64,000 nucleotides of DNA from Thiocapsa sp. UBA6158 (GTDB lineage: Bacteria; Pseudomonadota; Gammaproteobacteria; Chromatiales; Chromatiaceae): positions 1 through 64,000 of the forward strand of contig NZ_DIUM01000066.1 in NCBI RefSeq assembly GCF_002423035.1, given 5' to 3'. The notes under the pieces were generated by a model. The model did not search any database and was not told the origin of the DNA. It was given only the letters and a program-made list of their open reading frames with translations. Both the position numbers and the translations under genes were made by a program. Positions 1-11,049 of this stretch are shown piece after piece (within the stretch, counting starts at the first letter, position 1; each line of letters begins with the position of its first letter).

Positions 1-885
1 GTCGTTGGCGATCTTCATCAGCGCCACGGCCAGTGTTTTCAGCGCACCATGCGCGCTGACCAGCGCCTCATGTCCGGCCAGCGCGGCATACGGATTGGGC
101 GCACGGCGAAACGGCAGGCCGGTATCGCGCACGAGCAGCGCGGCGACCCGCTGGCCGAATTCCGGGTGGGTGTTCAGGCCGGTGCCCACCGCAGTGCCGC
201 CCACCGCCAGCGCGTGAAGCCCGTCCAGACTGGCCTGCACGCCCTGCTCCGCCAGCGCGAGCTGCGCCACCCAGCCCGACATTTCCTGTCCGAGCGTGAG
301 CGGCGTGGCGTCCTGCAAGTGGGTGCGGCCAATCTTCACGATGTCGTCAAATGCCGTGGATTTTGCTTCGAGCGTGCTGCGCAGTACCCGCAACGCGGGC
401 AGCAGGTCATGCGCGAGCGCCAGCACAGCGGCGACATGCATGGCAGTCGGGAAAATGTCGTTCGACGACTGGCCCAGGTTCACGTGATCGTTCGGATGCA
501 CGACCCGACCGTCACCGCGGCCACCGCCCATCAGCTCCGACGCCCGATTGGCCAGCACCTCGTTCATGTTCATGTTGCTCTGCGTGCCCGAACCGGTCTG
601 CCAGACCGACAGCGGAAAGGCGTCGGCATGCGCGCCGGCCAGCACCTCGTCGGCGGCGGCGGCAATCGACGCCGCACGCGCTGCGTCGAGCAGGCCCAGG
701 TCGCCATTGACCAGGGCCGCGCAGCGCTTCACACGGGCCAGCGCATGCAGCAGTGCGTCGGGCATGCGCTCGGTGGAGATGCAGAAGTGGACGAGCGAAC
801 GCTGCGTCTGCGCACCCCACAGGGCGGCAGCCGGTACCTCGATGTCGCCGAACGCATCGTGCTCGGTCCGTGTGGCAGGTGTCAT
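1..885 (-). CDS. fumC: Class II fumarate hydratase, 3' end beyond window
   Basis: Class II fumarase catalyses the reversible hydration of fumarate to malate in the cytosolic TCA cycle. The frame is open from an ATG at 885 to the window edge (295 codons), so the C-terminal third, including the family signature loop, is missing. The visible part starts [19 protein letters not shown] and contains the GAQTQRS segment, the substrate-binding [19 protein letters not shown] stretch (roughly residues 97-115) and [10 protein letters not shown], all typical of FumC rather than of aspartase or class I fumarase. A GGAGG ribosome site lies 8 bases before the ATG. It diverges from the GST gene at 1144. The identification is firm; only the missing end is unknown. 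Confidence 0.93.
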   Translation of the reverse strand, partial: MTPATRTEHDAFGDIEVPAAALWGAQTQRSLVHFCISTERMPDALLHALARVKRCAALVNGDLGLLDAARAASIAAAADEVLAGAHADAFPLSVWQTGSGTQSNMNMNEVLANRASELMGGGRGDGRVVHPNDHVNLGQSSNDIFPTAMHVAAVLALAHDLLPALRVLRSTLEAKSTAFDDIVKIGRTHLQDATPLTLGQEMSGWVAQLALAEQGVQASLDGLHALAVGGTAVGTGLNTHPEFGQRVAALLVRDTGLPFRRAPNPYAALAGHEALVSAHGALKTLAVALMKIAND

Positions 886-1143
886 GGCATGGCCTCCGGT
901 ACGACGCCGGTCCGTGACACGGTCCGGCGACCTCTCGCTTGCAGCCTAGTCCTTCGCGACGGCATCCGCCTGCCCGGCGCAGGGACGCATGGTGCGAAGC
1001 TGTCATCTATGCTGGAAATGTGCGGTTCCGTATGCGTGATCCACGCCGCCGGCAACGCGCCGTATCATCGCTGCGGTGCGCGTCGGCAGCGCCACGCATC
1101 ACGCCCGACACATACAACGATGAATCAGAAGAGGAGAAGGATC

Positions 1144-1788
1144 ATGCTTATCGTTCATCACCTGAACAACTCGCGGTCGCACCGCATCGTGTGGCTGTGC
1201 GAGGAACTGGGCATCGACTACGAACTGGTCGGACACGCGCGCGACCCTGACAGCCAGCGCTCGCCCGACTCGCTGAAGAAGGTGCACCCGCTGGGCAAGG
1301 CGCCATTGATCCAGCACAACGGGCAGACGATCGTCGAGTCAGAAGCCATCATCGAATACATCTGCAATGTCTGCGCCGACGGACGGCTCAGCGTGAAGCC
1401 TTCGTCGCCGGAATACGGGCAGTACCAGCAGTGGCTGGCGTTTTCCGAAGGCACGCTGTTTCCAGGCCTTCTGGTCGATCTGGTCGACGCCTGGACCGGC
1501 CGCAGCAGTCCGGACCTGATGGGTTTCTTCGATGTGGAAACCGCGAAGAACCACCAGTTCGCCGAAGACGCGCTCAAGCAGCAGGACTACCTGCTGAAGT
1601 CCGGCTTTTCGGGCGCCGACATCAACCTGGGCTGGGCACTGGAATTCAGCGAATGCCGCGGCTGGCTGCGCGACTACCCGGCACTGCAGGCCTACGTCGA
1701 GCGCCTGCGCGCACGTGCCGGTTACCGCAAGGCGATTTCGCGCGGCGGACCCCAGGACCTGTCCGTATTCTCCGCCGGCGCCCGCTGA
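1144..1788 (+). CDS. Glutathione S-transferase family protein
   Basis: A 214-residue soluble GST-fold protein. The N-terminal thioredoxin-like half (residues 1-80) has LNNSRSHRIVWLCEELG, the GKAPLI cis-proline segment and the VESEAIIEYI glutathione-binding helix. The C-terminal half is all-alpha. Such proteins conjugate or reduce electrophiles with glutathione; the substrate cannot be read from sequence. The catalytic position near the N-terminus is Ser/Asn-type (NNSRSHR). The ATG at 1144 is chosen because GAGGAGAAGG ends four bases before it; the longer frame upstream has no homology-like character. It diverges from fumC across 258 bases in which I see no other gene. A strong hairpin follows at 1865-1894. 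Confidence 0.88.
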   Translation: MLIVHHLNNSRSHRIVWLCEELGIDYELVGHARDPDSQRSPDSLKKVHPLGKAPLIQHNGQTIVESEAIIEYICNVCADGRLSVKPSSPEYGQYQQWLAFSEGTLFPGLLVDLVDAWTGRSSPDLMGFFDVETAKNHQFAEDALKQQDYLLKSGFSGADINLGWALEFSECRGWLRDYPALQAYVERLRARAGYRKAISRGGPQDLSVFSAGAR

Positions 1789-1864
1789 CCGTCGTCTGGC
1801 TCCAGCGGAAAATCGGCAGCGCGATCCGCAGTCGCCGTGTCGGCATGAATGACGCGATGCTTTT

Positions 1865-1894
1865 GCCGGCGCGATCCATCGATCGCGATCCGGC
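1865..1894. terminator. Strong inverted repeat downstream of the GST gene
   Basis: A 12-base left arm pairs with a 7+5 base right arm that has a 2-base bulge and a 4-base loop (CGCGATC with GATCGCG, then GCCGG with CCGGC). It sits 77 bases after the GST stop and could terminate transcription, but no T-run follows. The rest of 1789-2057 shows no gene. Confidence 0.35.
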
Positions 1895-2057
1895 ACATTG
1901 ATCAGGCACCTGCACCTTTTCAAGGTCCGCTTTCGCGATCAATGGGCGGCACGGGGGTTTCGGCGAGCACCCGCCGCCGCCCGCAGGGCCGGCTGTGGCG
2001 CACTCACATGAAAACCTTCAACCGGATGAAGGCAACGCCGCTTTCAGGCAGCGGGCT

Positions 2058-2375
2058 TCAGCGCATCTTCGGGTTGAGCGTGCCGCGGTTGTAATCCTTG
2101 TCGCCCGGCATCAGCACGCGGGTGCCGAACCAGCCACCTTGAGCGCCTTCGGGGCGCAGGTGATTCTCGGGGTAGGTGTCGGCGATTTTCTTCGCTTCGG
2201 CCTGCTTCGCCTGATCGATGAACTTCCAGCGGCCGTCGGGCAGCAGCTGCACGCGCTCGCCGGCTGCCGTGGTCGCTTCGATCACCGTGCCCTCGCCTGC
2301 CTGCGCAGACGCGCCGGGCAGGAAGGCTGCGGCGGCCACCAGGGCGGCGAACGCCACAAGCATCGATCGTTTCAT
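2058..2375 (-). CDS. Small exported protein of unknown function
   Basis: A 105-residue protein starting MKRSMLVAFAALVAAAAFLPGASA, a typical Sec signal peptide with probable cleavage after ASA. The mature part has a VQLLPDGRWKFID segment, as found in small periplasmic proteins of the DUF3157-like kind, and a Pro/Gly-rich tail (GGWFGTRVLMPGDKDYN). It contains no cysteine. The start is 8 bases after the alaS stop, so it may be read with alaS. I do not recognise a function. It does not look like the usual alaS downstream neighbour of Chromatiales (aspartokinase). Confidence 0.7.
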   Translation of the reverse strand: MKRSMLVAFAALVAAAAFLPGASAQAGEGTVIEATTAAGERVQLLPDGRWKFIDQAKQAEAKKIADTYPENHLRPEGAQGGWFGTRVLMPGDKDYNRGTLNPKMR

Positions 2376-2383
2376 TACGCTTG

Positions 2384-5005
<2,622 letters not shown>

Positions 5006-5039
5006 GGGTATGCTCGGTTGGACTGCGGACGCCGGCCGG

Positions 5040-5495
5040 TCACTCGGGCCAGCGCAGGAAGCGGCGGATCATCTCGGGGGGAAATCCACGTTGCTCGAGG
5101 AACCGACCGCGTCGGGCGTACTCGGCCCGGTCGGGCGGCGGCTTGCTGCCGAATCGGCGATCGTAGATTTCTGCCATATAGGCGACCCAATCATCCCGCA
5201 TGGCGTCGAGATGAGGGTCGACGAGGGTATCGGGAAGGCCCTTGTCATACAACTCGGCGCGGATGCGCAGGGGGCCGAACCCTTTGGCGGCGCGCTCGGC
5301 AACATACTGCTCGACCATACGCTCTTCATCGAGCGCGCCTTCGGCAACCAGCCGGTCAAGCGCCTGCGCGATCCCTGCGTCGTCGAAGCCGCGCGCGCGG
5401 AGCTTGCGCAGAAGCTCCGCGCGCGAATGCTCGCGGGCGGCCAGCAGCCGACGGGCTCGATCGGCGATCTGCGCCGCGGGGTCGGGTTCGTCCAT
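5040..5495 (-). CDS. recX: RecA regulatory protein RecX
   Basis: A 151-residue RecX, which binds along the RecA filament groove and limits RecA activity. Visible are the three-helix repeats, the family's N-terminal [18 protein letters not shown] and the central [20 protein letters not shown]...[12 protein letters not shown] block. It starts 21 bases downstream of the recA stop and lies just before alaS, the common gammaproteobacterial order, so it is probably expressed by read-through from recA. Length and motifs are normal. Confidence 0.94.
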   Translation of the reverse strand: MDEPDPAAQIADRARRLLAAREHSRAELLRKLRARGFDDAGIAQALDRLVAEGALDEERMVEQYVAERAAKGFGPLRIRAELYDKGLPDTLVDPHLDAMRDDWVAYMAEIYDRRFGSKPPPDRAEYARRGRFLEQRGFPPEMIRRFLRWPE

Positions 5496-5516
5496 CGCTC
5501 GACGAGGGGCTTCGGC

Positions 5517-6578
5517 CTAGATCTCCGCCGGGTCTTCGGCGAGCGGGGCATCGGCGAGCGGTGAGGCGCCGGGCAAGGGTTCGCCGATCTTGGGTAGAAG
5601 CTTGTCGCGAATCTTCGCCTCGATCGCCCGTGCGATCTCGGGGTTCTCGCACAGGAAGACCCGCGCATTGTCCTTGCCCTGCCCGATGCGATTGCCCTCG
5701 TAGCTGTACCAGGCACCGGACTTCTCGATGAAGCCCTCATTCACGCCCAGGCTGATGATCTCGCCTTCGCGCGAGATGCCTTGGCCGTAGAGGATGTCGA
5801 ACTCGGCCTGTCTGAAGGGCGGCGCGACCTTGTTCTTGACGACCTTGACCTTGGTCTCGTTGCCGATGACCTCGTCGCCCTTCTTGATGCTGCCGATGCG
5901 CCGGATATCCAGCCGCACCGAGGCGTAGAACTTGAGTGCGTTGCCGCCGGTCGTGGTCTCGGGCGAGCCGAACATGACGCCGATCTTCATCCGGATCTGA
6001 TTGATGAAGATGACCAGGCAGTTGGAGCGCTTGATGTTGCCGGTGAGCTTGCGCAGGGCCTGGGACATGAGGCGCGCCTGCAGACCCACGTGGGAGTCGC
6101 CCATCTCGCCCTCGATCTCGGCCTTCGGGGTCAATGCCGCGACCGAGTCGACAACCACGACATCGACCGCGCCGGAGCGCACCAGCATGTCGGTGATCTC
6201 GAGCGCCTGCTCGCCGGTGTCGGGCTGGGAGACCAGCAGGTCGTTCATATTCACGCCGAGTTTCTCGGCGTATCCGGGGTCCAGGGCATGCTCGGCATCC
6301 ACGAAGGCCGCCGTGCCGCCGGCCTTTTGCGCCTCGGCGATGATGTGCAGCGTCAGGGTGGTCTTGCCGGAGGATTCGGGCCCGTAGATCTCGACCACGC
6401 GACCCTTGGGCACGCCGCCGATCCCGAGCGCGAGATCCAGGCCGAGCGAGCCGGTCGAGATGGCCTCCACCTCGCGAATGACGCCGGTGTCGCCCATGCG
6501 CATCACCGAGCCCTTGCCGAACTGTTTTTCGATCTGGGTCAGCGCGGCGGCCAGTGCCTTTTTGCGGTTGTCGTCCAT
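5517..6578 (-). CDS. recA: Recombinase RecA
   Basis: A 353-residue RecA, the ATP-dependent strand-exchange protein and LexA co-protease. Seen: [23 protein letters not shown] at the N-terminus, the GPESSGKTT Walker A near residue 67, [11 protein letters not shown] (Walker B) and loops L1/L2 around [24 protein letters not shown]. The acidic C-terminus ends PLAEDPAEI. The ATG at 6578 matches the family start; the frame is open further upstream but that part is not RecA. I looked for a gammaproteobacterial LexA box (CTGT-N8-ACAG) in 6579-6740 and found no convincing one, so SOS control is not shown here. Confidence 0.98.
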   Translation of the reverse strand: MDDNRKKALAAALTQIEKQFGKGSVMRMGDTGVIREVEAISTGSLGLDLALGIGGVPKGRVVEIYGPESSGKTTLTLHIIAEAQKAGGTAAFVDAEHALDPGYAEKLGVNMNDLLVSQPDTGEQALEITDMLVRSGAVDVVVVDSVAALTPKAEIEGEMGDSHVGLQARLMSQALRKLTGNIKRSNCLVIFINQIRMKIGVMFGSPETTTGGNALKFYASVRLDIRRIGSIKKGDEVIGNETKVKVVKNKVAPPFRQAEFDILYGQGISREGEIISLGVNEGFIEKSGAWYSYEGNRIGQGKDNARVFLCENPEIARAIEAKIRDKLLPKIGEPLPGASPLADAPLAEDPAEI

Positions 6579-6739
6579 TGGGTCTCCGTTGAACCTGATC
6601 GGTTTGATCGTTCGTAAGGGGGGCTTGCTCTGCAACGTTTGGATCCGACGTGGCCGGCGAGCGCCCGGGTGTCCGACAAGACACCCGTAGCCCCACGCCG
6701 CGGCTCGCGGATTATCGCATAGCGAATCGGAAAACGTCA

Positions 6740-6909
6740 CAGGCATGCCAAATGGGATCGACCTCGACAGGCTTGACGAGCGTTGGAGTCGGCGCGGTTT
6801 AACATATTAAAAAATATATTATTTCAAACCGCGTCCCCGCCTAGGGTCCATGGATGCACCAAACGTCGAGCTCACTCGAAAACGAGCATCTCGCTCTGGA
6901 CGCGGTTTA
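6740..6909 (+). repeat. Composite dispersed element, copy A (left half-module plus 84-bp module)
   Basis: The right module 6826-6909 has 11-bp perfect terminal inverted repeats (AAACCGCGTCC at 6826, GGACGCGGTTT at 6898), an internal GCTC...GAGC hairpin, and shares most of its length with 48969-49050 and with the reverse complement of 8930-9011. To its left are an AT-rich spacer (about 6801-6825) and roughly 60 bp (6740-6800) resembling the left module at 48861-48944, including a shared TTGACG and GGTTTAA. The right end is TA, which forms part of the thpR stop codon. It fills the gap between thpR and recA. Confidence 0.8.
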
Positions 6910-7419
6910 GATCAACGTCCAGCGACGACGTACCCGATAACGCGGCCCGGGACCGCCGTATCCGGCGGCCAGCACAAGCTCGCGGGCCGACCAACGAATC
7001 GGCGTCGGCCAGTCCGATCTCGGCGCCGCCGCGGCCTTGCGTGCGAGTGTGATATGCGGACGATACGGACGCGGATCGGCGGCGAGACCGCAGGTCGAGA
7101 GCCGCTCCCGAAGATCCGCGGCGAGCGCCGGCAATGCCTCGGGCGGCGATGCAGGCGCGCACCAAAGCACGCGCGCCCGCGCAAAATGACCGACCCGATC
7201 GATCTCCAGATCGAATGCGGCGGCACGGATCCGATCCGCGGCCTGCTCCGCACAAGCGAGCACATCGGGCGCGAGCGGGCCGAGGAAGGCAAGCGTCAGA
7301 TGAAGGTCGCTCGGATGGGTTGCCCGTGCGCCGACGGGCAGGAGCGCGGGGATCCGGGCAGCCACGGCGTCGCGGACCGCCTCATCGGGCCACAGTGCAA
7401 AAAACCAGCGTTCAGACAA
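6907..7419 (-). CDS. thpR: RNA 2',3'-cyclic phosphodiesterase (2H family)
   Basis: A 170-residue 2H phosphoesterase, historically called 2'-5' RNA ligase; family members hydrolyse RNA 2',3'-cyclic phosphates. Both signature motifs are present, HLTLAFLG and HITLARK, each giving one catalytic histidine and threonine. The start is taken as TTG at 7419, overlapping the pncC stop, because the conserved N-terminus (SERWFFALWPDE) begins directly after it; the longer upstream frame lies inside pncC. Its TAA stop at 6907-6909 lies in the terminal inverted repeat of the dispersed element. It is probably translationally coupled to pncC. Confidence 0.88.
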   Translation of the reverse strand: MSERWFFALWPDEAVRDAVAARIPALLPVGARATHPSDLHLTLAFLGPLAPDVLACAEQAADRIRAAAFDLEIDRVGHFARARVLWCAPASPPEALPALAADLRERLSTCGLAADPRPYRPHITLARKAAAAPRSDWPTPIRWSARELVLAAGYGGPGPRYRVRRRWTLI

Positions 7420-7921
7420 GGTCGCCGAGCCGCTCGACCAAGCCGTCGATCGCCGCCTGCACCGAGCAACGCCGCACGTCATCGCGATCGCCGTCGAAGT
7501 GGAAACGCCGGGTCTCGACCCGCCCCTTGGGCCAGGCCCAGGCCAGACAGACGGTCCCGACCGGTTTCTCGGGACTTCCCCCGCCGGGTCCGGCCACACC
7601 GCTGATGGCGACGGCGACTTGCGCTTGGCTGCGACTCAAGGCGCCCATCGCCATCTCCGCAACCACCGCCTCGCTCACGGCACCCCGAGCGGCAAGCGTC
7701 TCGGCACGCACGCCGAGCATCTCCTGCTTAGCCGCGTTGCTGTAGGTGACGAAACCACGATCGAGCCAAGCGCTGCTCCCGGCGAGATCCGTGACGACCT
7801 TCGCCAACCAGCCGCCGGTGCAGGACTCCGCAACCACAAGCCGCAGACCCGCGCGCAGCATCAGCTCGGCAAGCAGGGCTGCGCTCGGCTCTCGCTCGCG
7901 GGGGGATTCAGTGTCGTTCAT
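7412..7921 (-). CDS. pncC: Nicotinamide-nucleotide amidohydrolase PncC (CinA C-terminal type)
   Basis: A 169-residue stand-alone CinA C-terminal domain that deamidates NMN to NaMN in pyridine nucleotide salvage. The signature VVAESCTGGWLAK with its catalytic serine, VTYSNAAKQEMLGV and the AISGVAGPGGGSPEKPVGTV loop are all present. The ATG at 7921 fits the domain start; the 51 extra upstream codons in frame have no family character. It heads the run toward thpR, recA, recX and alaS, the common cinA-recA arrangement. A widespread intergenic repeat lies just upstream (7931-7958). Confidence 0.93.
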   Translation of the reverse strand: MNDTESPREREPSAALLAELMLRAGLRLVVAESCTGGWLAKVVTDLAGSSAWLDRGFVTYSNAAKQEMLGVRAETLAARGAVSEAVVAEMAMGALSRSQAQVAVAISGVAGPGGGSPEKPVGTVCLAWAWPKGRVETRRFHFDGDRDDVRRCSVQAAIDGLVERLGDLV

Positions 7922-7930
7922 CGTGGAATC

Positions 7931-7958
7931 AAACCGCAAAGGCGCAGAGGACGCAAAG
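7931..7958. repeat. Common intergenic repeat of the ACCGCAAAGGCGCAGAGGACGC type
   Basis: AAACCGCAAAGGCGCAGAGG followed by ACGCAAAG is a variant of a short sequence met in many unrelated environmental bacterial genomes. It lies between the divergent pncC and cupin genes. Its role is unknown, and it differs from the AACCGCGTCC element family. Confidence 0.5.
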
Positions 7959-8117
7959 TTTTTCAGGCGTACCGATGGATCACTCTCCCGGGCCCCGCAG
8001 CTCGTAAGCGTCCCTTCAGCCGGCCTCTCGGGTGGAAAATCCAACGGATTAGCTCCAGAATGCCGAGCCATCAAAGCCAGACCCGCCGATCGCGGCGGCC
8101 GACCCCGGAGCCGATGG

Positions 8118-8399
8118 ATGACCGACCTTCAGATTTACTGCGAGCATAAGCCCTCACCCGCCAAGCTGGACGTTCTCGGCGTCGAGGACTGGGCGATCTG
8201 GAAAAAAGAGCCCTCGACCTTTCCCTGGCGTTACGATCGTGCCGAGACCTGCTATGTGGTGCGCGGGCGCTTTCATGTCACCCCGACCGGCGGCGTGCCC
8301 CAGACATTCGGCCGCGGCGACCTCATCACCTTCCCCGCCGGCATGGAATGCACCTGGGAGGTCGTCGAGCCGGTCGAGAAGCACTACCGATTCGACTAA
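8118..8399 (+). CDS. Cupin domain protein (DUF861-like)
   Basis: A 93-residue single-domain cupin. The segment TFPWRYDRAETCYVVRGRFHVTP followed by GRGDLITFPAGMECTWEV matches the short cupin_3/EutQ-like family, which forms small metal-binding or sugar/amine-binding beta barrels. The metal-ligand positions are incomplete (only one His near RGRFHV), so activity is unclear. The ATG at 8118 gives the normal domain length; the longer frame upstream is in the intergenic repeat region. The DUF302 gene follows 37 bases later and may share the transcript. Confidence 0.8.
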   Translation: MTDLQIYCEHKPSPAKLDVLGVEDWAIWKKEPSTFPWRYDRAETCYVVRGRFHVTPTGGVPQTFGRGDLITFPAGMECTWEVVEPVEKHYRFD

Positions 8400-8436
8400 A
8401 CCCACAATACAAAAACACAACCGGAGAGAGACGACA

Positions 8437-8931
8437 ATGAGAAAGATTCTGCTGTCACTGCTGATCGCCCTTCTGCCCTTGACCTTCCTCGCCACTCAGA
8501 CGCATGCCGAAAGCATGACGATCGCCGATACCGTGCTCAAGATGCCGCTGGCCGAGGATGTTTCGATGGATGACGCCGTCGAATCCATGAAGCTTCGGGC
8601 CAACACGCTGAACTTCAAACTCGTCGCTCACCTGCCGCTCTACAAGGAGCTGGAGTCGATGGGTGTGGAGACCAAGCGCATCGAGATCTTCCAGTTCTGC
8701 GATGCTCGGATCGCCAATGAGATGATCAAGGAAAACATCGACTTCTCCGCATACCTGCCCTGTCGAATCACCCTGATCGAGGATCAGGAAGGCAAGGCAT
8801 GGCTGACGACGCTCGATCTGAACAAGGTCATCGAGATGGCCGGCCTGCCGCCGAATCTGATGGAGAATGCGATCGAGGTGCGCGATACGATCGAAGAGAT
8901 TATGACCGCAGGCGCCACCGGCGACCTCTAA
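8437..8931 (+). CDS. Exported DUF302 domain protein
   Basis: A 164-residue protein with a Sec signal peptide (MRKILLSLLIALLPLTFLATQTHA). The mature region has the DUF302 pattern: SMDDAVESMKLRANTLNFKLVAHLPLYKEL, then IEIFQFCDARIANEMI, then YLPCRITLIEDQEGKAWLTTLDL. Periplasmic DUF302 proteins are common in sulfur oxidisers, but the function is unknown. A good ribosome site (GGAGAGAG) precedes the ATG. The stop TAA (8929-8931) coincides with the left terminus of a dispersed element. Two cysteines (FQFCDA, YLPCRI) are conserved in many relatives. Confidence 0.88.
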   Translation: MRKILLSLLIALLPLTFLATQTHAESMTIADTVLKMPLAEDVSMDDAVESMKLRANTLNFKLVAHLPLYKELESMGVETKRIEIFQFCDARIANEMIKENIDFSAYLPCRITLIEDQEGKAWLTTLDLNKVIEMAGLPPNLMENAIEVRDTIEEIMTAGATGDL

Positions 8932-9011
8932 ACCGCGTCCGGAGCGAGAGGCTCACTTCCGAGTGAGCTCGACCTTTGGCGCATCCACGGCCTTTGGCGG
9001 GGACGCGGTTT
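8930..9011 (-). repeat. Dispersed 82-bp element, copy B
   Basis: AAACCGCGTCC at 8930-8940 and GGACGCGGTTT at 9001-9011 form perfect terminal inverted repeats, flanked by TA on both sides (8929-8930 and 9011-9012). Its reverse complement aligns along its length with 6826-6909 and 48969-49050. The internal hairpin here is GCTCAC/GTGAGC. It lies between two convergent genes and contributes to the stop codon of each, so it could act as a two-way terminator. Confidence 0.88.
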
Positions 9012-9336
9012 AAGACCTGCCGCCATGGCCGCTCACGAAGGCGTGCAACGGCTGAGTCTCCTCGAACAGACGCGCCTGATCCGCAGTCGCCTCTTGCTGA
9101 TAGCGGGTCTTCCAGTCCGCGTAGGGCATGCCGTAAATCGCCTCGCGTGCTTGGTCGTAGGACATCTCGACGCCGCGCTCGGCAGCGGCGTTCATGTACC
9201 ACTTCGACAGGCAGTTTCGGCAGAAACCGGCCAGGTTCATGAGGTCGATGTTCTGCACGTCGGTGCGGCGTTGCAGGTGCTCGACCAAACCACGGAATGC
9301 GGCGGCTTCGATCTGTGCCTTGGTGTTGTCGTCCAC
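9010..9336 (-). CDS. DUF1244 family protein
   Basis: A 108-residue soluble protein with the family hallmark DVQNIDLMNLAGFCRNCLSKWY, in which two cysteines (FCRNC) are conserved, followed by YDQAREAIYGMPYADWK. The family is widespread in proteobacteria and its function is not established. The start is GTG at 9336: AGGAGA lies 8 bases upstream and the family N-terminus (DDNTKAQIEAAAF) begins right there, while the in-frame ATG further upstream would add unrelated residues. The TAA at 9010-9012 overlaps the right terminus of the dispersed element. Confidence 0.9.
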   Translation of the reverse strand: MDDNTKAQIEAAAFRGLVEHLQRRTDVQNIDLMNLAGFCRNCLSKWYMNAAAERGVEMSYDQAREAIYGMPYADWKTRYQQEATADQARLFEETQPLHAFVSGHGGRS

Positions 9337-9510
9337 GTCATCTCTCCTTCGAAAGGCGGGTTGAGCCGATGGATTGAAGTCGCACCGGGAGGCGCGGATA
9401 CTCGGCACCGGATGATATCGGGATGACGCGGAGGTTTTGCGCGTTCGACCCGAGCAAACACCTTGCGTACGACAACCCGACCCGCCGGCCGGAACGGAGA
9501 CCTCACGCCC

Positions 9511-10980
9511 ATGGACTACCTGAGCCTATCCCGCGCCGCACGCCTCGCGGGCGTTACCCGCGCGGAGCTGCAGCGGCGTATCAGACGCGGCGAGATCGCC
9601 ACCTTCGAGGGCTCGGTCGCCGTCGGCGATCTCCTGCGCGCCTTTCCGGCGGTGAGTCTCGCGGACGACGCTGCGCTCGAGCGGGTCGAGCGCATCAAAA
9701 GCGATGCGCTTCCCAAGACCGAGGGGCACGACGCTGTGCTGCCCAGCCCGCAGGTTCTGGTTGCACGACTGCGCGCGATGAGCAAGACGCTCGTCGAGCG
9801 CATGTCCGCTTTGAGTGCCGCCGAGGACCTTTTGGATCAGGTCGGCGTTCGCCTGGAGTCGCTCGCGGACTTACCCCCGGAAACGGCTCGGATCAAGGCT
9901 CGCGAAACATGCGATTGGCTCCGGGCGGCACGCGCGACGCTGGACACGGACACCTTGAACGACGAACGCGCACAACTCTTCGCCAAAGATACCTTTCTTC
10001 GCATCATGGCAGCCAACGTCAAGCTCATTCCAAGCGGTCACGACTACTTCGTCGAGGGCAACGAGTCGATTCTCGACGCCTCGGTGCGGGCCGGGATCAA
10101 CCTCAATTACGGTTGTGCGAGCGGTAATTGCGGGGCCTGCAAGGCGCGCTTGATCAGCGGGGAAACGCGGAAGATCCGCGAGCACGACTATGTCTTGAGC
10201 GAGCGCGAGAAGGCGATGGGCTACCTCTTGACCTGCTCGCATACGGCGGTGACCGACGTCGTCATCGAGGCGGCCGAGGCCCTTTCGGTCGCCGATCTCC
10301 CGCATCAGGAGATTCGAGCCAGTCTACGCAAGCTCGAGCACATCTCCGAGGATCTCGTCTCGCTCAACGTCCAGACCCCGCGGACCCAGACGCTGCGCTT
10401 CATGTCGGGCCAGCGCGTGCGACTCACGCTCGAAGACGGCGCGAGTCGCGAGCTGCCGATCGCGAGCTGTCCCTGCAACGCCCGAAACCTCTGGTTTTAC
10501 GTCAGACGCGGCGCCGATGCCTTCTCCGAGGCGGTCTTCAAACCACTGCGCCCCGGCCATCTGATCACGGTCGAGGGGCCTTACGGTGGGTTCGTCTTGA
10601 CCGAGGACGCGCCGGAGCCCGCGGTTTTCATCGCCTTCGGAGACGGCATTGCGCCTGTGAAGAGCCTGATCGAGCACGCCGTCTCGATCGATGTGATCGA
10701 GTCCTTCCACCTCTACTGGGATACGCAGTATCCGGAGGGGCACTATCAGGGACGTTGGGGCCGCGCGCTCACGGACGCGCTGGACAACTTCCAACTGACT
10801 CCCCTGATGAGCGGCCGGGCGGAAGATGTCTTTGCGGTGATCCGCGCCGATCACCCGGATCTGCGCAGACTGCGTTTCTATCTGGCCGGTCAGGAAGCGC
10901 CCATCAATCGGCTGACGGAACTGCTCCGCAGCGAAGGAATTGCCGATGACCGGATCGCTTGCGAGATCACCGAGACCTAA
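9511..10980 (+). CDS. Helix-turn-helix, [2Fe-2S] ferredoxin and FNR-like reductase fusion
   Basis: A 489-residue three-part protein. Residues 1-45 (YLSLSRAARLAGVTRAELQR) look like a MerR/excisionase helix-turn-helix. A linker leads to a plant-type ferredoxin at about 170-265, with cysteines in CASGNCGAC and LLTCSH (C-x4-C-x2-C plus a fourth). The C-terminal 200 residues are an FNR-like flavin/NAD(P)H domain with VEGPYGGF and FGDGIAPVKSL. The usual RxYS flavin motif is replaced by ELPIAS. The fold resembles the reductase components of CDP-glucoseen reductases and oxygenases. The ATG at 9511 has GGAGA 10 bases upstream. The natural electron acceptor is unknown. The TAA stop begins another AAACCGCG terminus. 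Confidence 0.82.
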   Translation: MDYLSLSRAARLAGVTRAELQRRIRRGEIATFEGSVAVGDLLRAFPAVSLADDAALERVERIKSDALPKTEGHDAVLPSPQVLVARLRAMSKTLVERMSALSAAEDLLDQVGVRLESLADLPPETARIKARETCDWLRAARATLDTDTLNDERAQLFAKDTFLRIMAANVKLIPSGHDYFVEGNESILDASVRAGINLNYGCASGNCGACKARLISGETRKIREHDYVLSEREKAMGYLLTCSHTAVTDVVIEAAEALSVADLPHQEIRASLRKLEHISEDLVSLNVQTPRTQTLRFMSGQRVRLTLEDGASRELPIASCPCNARNLWFYVRRGADAFSEAVFKPLRPGHLITVEGPYGGFVLTEDAPEPAVFIAFGDGIAPVKSLIEHAVSIDVIESFHLYWDTQYPEGHYQGRWGRALTDALDNFQLTPLMSGRAEDVFAVIRADHPDLRRLRFYLAGQEAPINRLTELLRSEGIADDRIACEITET

Positions 10981-11049
10981 ACCGCGCCGGCTCCGAGGTC
11001 CGATAAAACCCGGTATCCGGCCTCGGATCCTCCCGTCAATAGAGTCACG

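Noticed and set aside
6579..6740. LexA (SOS) box before recA
   Set aside because: No CTGT-N8-ACAG or close variant could be found by eye in the upstream region.
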